Assembly: GCA_036365515.1 (NCBI GenBank)
Contig: CM070873.1
Span: 262,956,075-263,020,074, forward strand
Direction of reading: 5' to 3'
DNA from: Torymus aiolomorphi
Lineage: Eukaryota > Arthropoda > Insecta > Hymenoptera > Torymidae
Length of the DNA stretch: 64,000 nt
Positions 59,931 through 64,000 of this stretch are shown in pieces. How positions within the stretch are numbered: position 1 is the first letter of the stretch; every line of letters starts with the position of its first letter. A program made the translations under genes and the position numbers. The notes beneath the pieces are model-generated. The model did not search any database. It was not told the DNA's origin and saw nothing but the letters and a program-made list of their open reading frames with translations.

Positions 59931-60860
59931 CAGAGGTACTATAAACTGAAAAATAAGTATGTCAAAGTGTAAATAGATACGGATATTTTATGAAACTTTG
60001 TATTCAATTTTAAAAATTTTGAAAAAGGTACTTTCGAAAGTGTTCTTATTATTGAAAAGTGATAGGGGCCAAATACTTTTGTTGTATCATTTTTGAAGTA
60101 AAAAGGTAATGCTCTATAGATATCCTGTGCTTTTAGAATAAATTTCGAGTCCAAAAGTGCTTGCTTTAAAATGTAAATAGAGTTTTGAGGATAGCGAGTT
60201 TTCTTTTATCTTTCGAAAATTGTGCATAGAAATGTTTCATTAATCTGCCTGAAAATTGTAAAACTTTGCCCCAGTAAATCTTTGCGCTATCTGTGCCCTC
60301 GACACAAGCGCAAGCACATTCGCCGTTATAAATCTTTGAGAGCGGAAACTAAAGAATATGAGCATCATTTAGGAAAGAACTTTCGTGGACCTAGAAATGT
60401 GGAAATATAGTTTCACTTTGATACACGTTTACTTGTGCTCCATCAATTTAAACTGATATTTAACTGAAATTTTAAATTGCAGAATTTGATTTGTAATCGC
60501 CCTGGTAGAAATGTTAACCAGAGGCTAACTATTTTTCAGTTAACTTTATGGCTAAAAACGAACATTGCTTTTATTTCAAGTATATGTACCAATCGGAAAT
60601 AAATTATGGCACTTAGACATATGTATTTTAAGTAATAGTAGAACTTTTAGATGAATTATATTATTTTTGCATTATGATTTTTGCTAAAAATGCTTCCATT
60701 TAATTAACACATTAGCTATAAAATATGGTTAATTTTCTACCAGGGTGTTGTTTTTGAAAAATTATTTCGAATTGTAAAGCTTTCGCACGGAAGCAAGATT
60801 TCCTGACAGGCCAATTAAACGATAAAAAGACAAAGCTCCTTCGAAGAATTGTGATTAAAA
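59931..60860. other. AT-rich island holding a miniature element
   Basis: Apart from the element at 60500-60745, it has two short open frames (59939-60154 minus and 60222-60410 plus) without recognised domains. No other structure was seen. Confidence 0.4.
60500..60745. mobile_element. 246 bp miniature element, CCCTGGTAGAAA ends
   Basis: The left end CCCTGGTAGAAATGTTAACC and the right end, inverse of CCCTGGTAGAAAATTAACCA, form a terminal inverted repeat of about 21 bases with few changes. The interior is AT-rich and non-coding. CTGGTAGAAAATTGG-like words also occur inside the palindromic elements near 1300 and 5290, which suggests a distant relation. Confidence 0.78.
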
Positions 60861-63404
60861 TAACGAAAAACTATTGCGAACAAACAAGCACAAAATCGGG
60901 ACTCGTAGAATCATAGTTCAAGGGCCATTCTTCCGTTGCAATAGGGCAGTAGCAGCAGTACCAGTGGCAGCAGGAGGCACGACGCGTGCCAATGACATTT
61001 TTCGTGGATTTCTAATTTCGCGCCGGCGTAAAGAAGCGAAAATACGAGTCGGGAAAGTTATGCGCCCAGCGAAATGAGCTCTGAAATTCGGACGGGGGTA
61101 TAGAGGCGGCGGCGGCGGCGGCGGAAAGAGCTGGGTTCGCTTGGGATGGGAGGAGGGATGCGCGCGCGTGCGACTCGACACCAGTATACGCCAGTGAATA
61201 GAGACAAGGGAGAGGCGGGCGGGCGCATGTGAAGGTGCGAGAAGTACACACAGCGCGGCTCGGGCTTCGTGCAGACTTGCTCATGTAAGACGGCGACGGA
61301 GGGGGGTAATATAAGGCTGAGCGGAATACGTGGCGCGGTAATAAGGATGGTAGGTCTCGCACCCGTTACTTCTAATACTACCCCCTTCCCTTCCCTGCAG
61401 TAGTTGTCGTCGTCGCACCGGAAGCGAACACGTGGCTTGAGCGCGCGCGGCACCTCGATGCATCTCCAGGAGGATTAAGAGTCGCGTCACGGAGAGAAAG
61501 AACGGGAGAGGACAAATGGGACAGGGTACGCGTGAGGGAATGAAAGATAGAGAGGGAAATAAGAGGAAGCCACCAGCAGCCTGCGAGCGGCGTAGTTCCA
61601 GGCAGTTAGCTAGCTAGCTGGCCTGGGAAGGGAGGGAGCGAGCCCCGGAAAAGGAAACTAACCCGTAAAGAAGAAAAATATCTCGTAAAATTGCAGAATG
61701 AAAATGAATCTTCTCTCCGCAGCGCAGCTGCACAGCTCCAGCCGCGCATTTTCCGCGCTACCGATGTCTTAACTAACTTTCTGTCAGACTGACTGCTTGT
61801 TAATGAAATGTTGCTCTGGTCGCCGGTATACTGACTCTTTTTTATGCGTTTTCGTTAGTTTTACCGTGAAAAAAAAAAGATTTTATCTCGTGATATTATT
61901 TTAAAACGGGGAAAAGGACATTTTTACGTTTTCCTGCTGGATTTTTAGTATAAGTATGAAAGATGACGTAAAACATTTTTACTCAGGGATAATGCACGAG
62001 TCGAGACTTGACTTTGAAATACCATTTTTCCCCCTGAAACTTTCAAAAATGCCACACGATTACTAAACCATTGAGTTGGCCGGCGGTGCTCCTTAATTTT
62101 TAAATCAGCGCCGTGCGCTCTTCGTCGTGGCATGAACAAACTCGCCGGGTAAATAAGACATTCCCAAGGAACGAGTATATTTCTCAAAAACTCGTGAATG
62201 TTGTAAGACCGAAAAAGTCGCGAGATGAAAGTTTCGTCGGCTGGGAAAACAAGCGCGCGCAGTACAATAAAACATATGCAATAATATAAACATCACCAAC
62301 TCTCCCGCGACGATATTCAAAATATATATACACAAGCAACCCCGTGAGAATATTTTCCAGGAAAAGGATCCAGCGCCAACAAGGACTACATTTGCCATCT
62401 TCAGTATACCTGTAGCCCTAAGTTTATTAAAAAATTCTAGTATTTCACCCTACCGGTACCTTTGCTTAAGAATTCCGCCACGCGGCACGAGGAGCAAGAA
62501 GAAGGAAAGCAGACTCAAAAAGTGCGCAGGCCTGTACGTAGAGGCATAGCAATTCTCGAAGCGATTTTCATTTTTGGCTCGATTACCTTGCACGAGCGCG
62601 TTGTATAAGCTCCGGGATTTTATTTTAAGCTTCAGCCTAGCAGCCGCGTGGATGAAACTCGCGTTACAATGGACGACTCCAGAGAGATCTCGCAGCGCGC
62701 ATTTAATATTAGCCTTGGCGCCGAGGTCTTAGACGCTGGCGTGTACATATGTGCGCATGCGGGTAAAAAATACGAAAATTAACGAGGTGCGCAACGTCCC
62801 CGGAGGAATTAGCTCGGCGTTGCATGCGTGCAAGAATAGCGGAGCGGCGATTGACTTTCAATTACGATTCTTGGCGTGTAGAAAGCTTTCTATGGCGCGC
62901 GAAAGTAATATCCCCCGCGGCTGCTGATAAAAAAATCAATGAATCATACCAACGGCGGTCCACGGAAAGTTTGAGGTTGAAAAGTATACACAGCCAACCC
63001 CTAATATTGTAATTAACTTTTCTTGTCCGCTCGTCAAAAACTTATGGGGCCCGGGCATGTCGAGCCTCTGTTATCGCCTCGAAACTTTTCCATCACGTCG
63101 GTCTGCGCGCAAAAGAGAGAGGAAAAAAGTATAACACACCAGCGGTCGGCGTTCAGGGGCGCAGTAAATTAATGAAAAAAAAGCATCATAAATTCATGAA
63201 GTCGAGTCAGACGAAAGTGGCTGTCATGGGTTCTCTCTCTCTCTCTCTCTTTCTCTCTCAGCCCCGATCCACTAGGCGTCGCCGCCGAAGTCCCGGTATG
63301 CGCTCACACGCTTCCGACATTATATGAAAAGAAGTTCCGCGTTCCCTCTTGAAAGTAGTCAAGTGAAGTAAGTCCGCGCGAGCGTCGAGGAGAAATGGAG
63401 AGTC

Positions 63405-63447
<43 letters not shown>

Positions 63448-64000
63448 GACCGCGTCGAGGCGGGGGTCGCAAAGTAGCGCGAGGTTGCACCGTGGTATTC
63501 TGCAGCCGGACAGTGACATATGCTTGTCCAATTGCAGCGGTGAGTGCGACTCTCTCTCTCTCTCTCCGTTTCTCACATATATACGTATATACATATGCGC
63601 GGAAGTGTATACAGCTTGCGATGTATACTCTCGAGCTGTCCACTCGATTCTGCCAAAGTCCCGAATCCGGCCTGCTTTCTTTCTTTCTTCCTGCTCGCGC
63701 TTTACACGCCGGCGAGTAAGCAGAAAATTTCGCCCGTCTCGCGGGAGCCGGCCTTGCAACCGAACTTGGACCGCGTTCGCGGAAAGTTTGAGCGGAAAGC
63801 GAGTAAGAGAGAGAGAGAGAGAAAGGGAGAGCAATGAGACACCGAATAAGAAACGTCCCTCGTCGTCGTTGGTAGCAGCGAAAGAAAGCAGGGCGAACGT
63901 CGTCGTCGGTGGGAACGACGATGCGAAAGCAAAAGCACAATGCGAGCCGGGAGCCAGATAACGGAGATAGAACGGAGGGAGGGAGAGAGAGAGAGAGAGA
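60861..64000. other. CpG-rich non-coding block to the window end
   Basis: A GGC/CGG run (61106-61122), CT runs (63230-63259, 63549-63566) and a GA tract (63406-63444), ending in another GA run (63983-64000). A TCTCCGCAG acceptor-like site ends at 61722. A consensus donor, GCG|GTGAGT, lies at about 63540 after a CpG-rich stretch and could end an untranslated first exon. No protein frame is recognisable. Confidence 0.4.

Overview
This is a stretch of nuclear DNA from a multicellular eukaryote, most likely an insect. The evidence is splice-type signals, a broken RAD51-type recombinase copy, cut-and-paste transposons, non-LTR retrotransposon pieces with a TAAA-type tail, and long CA, TA and GA/CT microsatellites. 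CpG is not depleted. A hymenopteran such as a parasitoid wasp would fit, but that is inference. There are no operons or CRISPR arrays, and I see no intact host protein gene.

Positions 1-12,900 are AT-rich and packed with mobile DNA. A 4.67 kb element (1061-5730) has 1.8 kb inverted arms around a broken transposase gene, and each arm carries its own 0.62 kb palindromic element. Next come TTAA-flanked miniature elements, a 255 bp tandem repeat, the first copy (7581-9392) of a hairpin-ended family that resembles Helentron-related non-autonomous elements, a pogo/Tigger-like element with a helix-turn-helix remnant, a RAD51 pseudogene (10878-11702, minus), and a dispersed repeat whose inverted partner lies at 30.5-30.9 kb.

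Positions 12,900-19,800 and 24,200-34,300 are mostly CpG-rich non-coding DNA with GA/CT tracts. Two stretches have gene-like splice signals on the plus strand: a 43 nt candidate internal exon (27234-27276) and a candidate first coding exon (29716-29813). Positions 19,860-23,350 are a nest of broken elements: a tRNA-like repeat, a non-LTR 3' end, the first codons of a THAP-type transposase, a minus-strand copy of the hairpin-ended family, a probable transposase tail, and a foldback.

Positions 34,380-38,970 are a second nest. A non-LTR retrotransposon is split by the third hairpin-ended copy, which itself contains an inverted-repeat element, a tRNA-like repeat and a TTAA-flanked miniature element. 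Positions 39,000-64,000 are again CpG-rich and non-coding, broken by AT-rich islands and holding a 780 bp foldback (48412-49192), a strong hairpin (53528-53607) and a 246 bp inverted-repeat element (60500-60745).

The genes do not form a pathway. The layout suggests a large intron or intergenic regulatory region that has accumulated nested transposons. The hairpin-ended family, with a constant part order in three independent copies, is the most system-like signal here.
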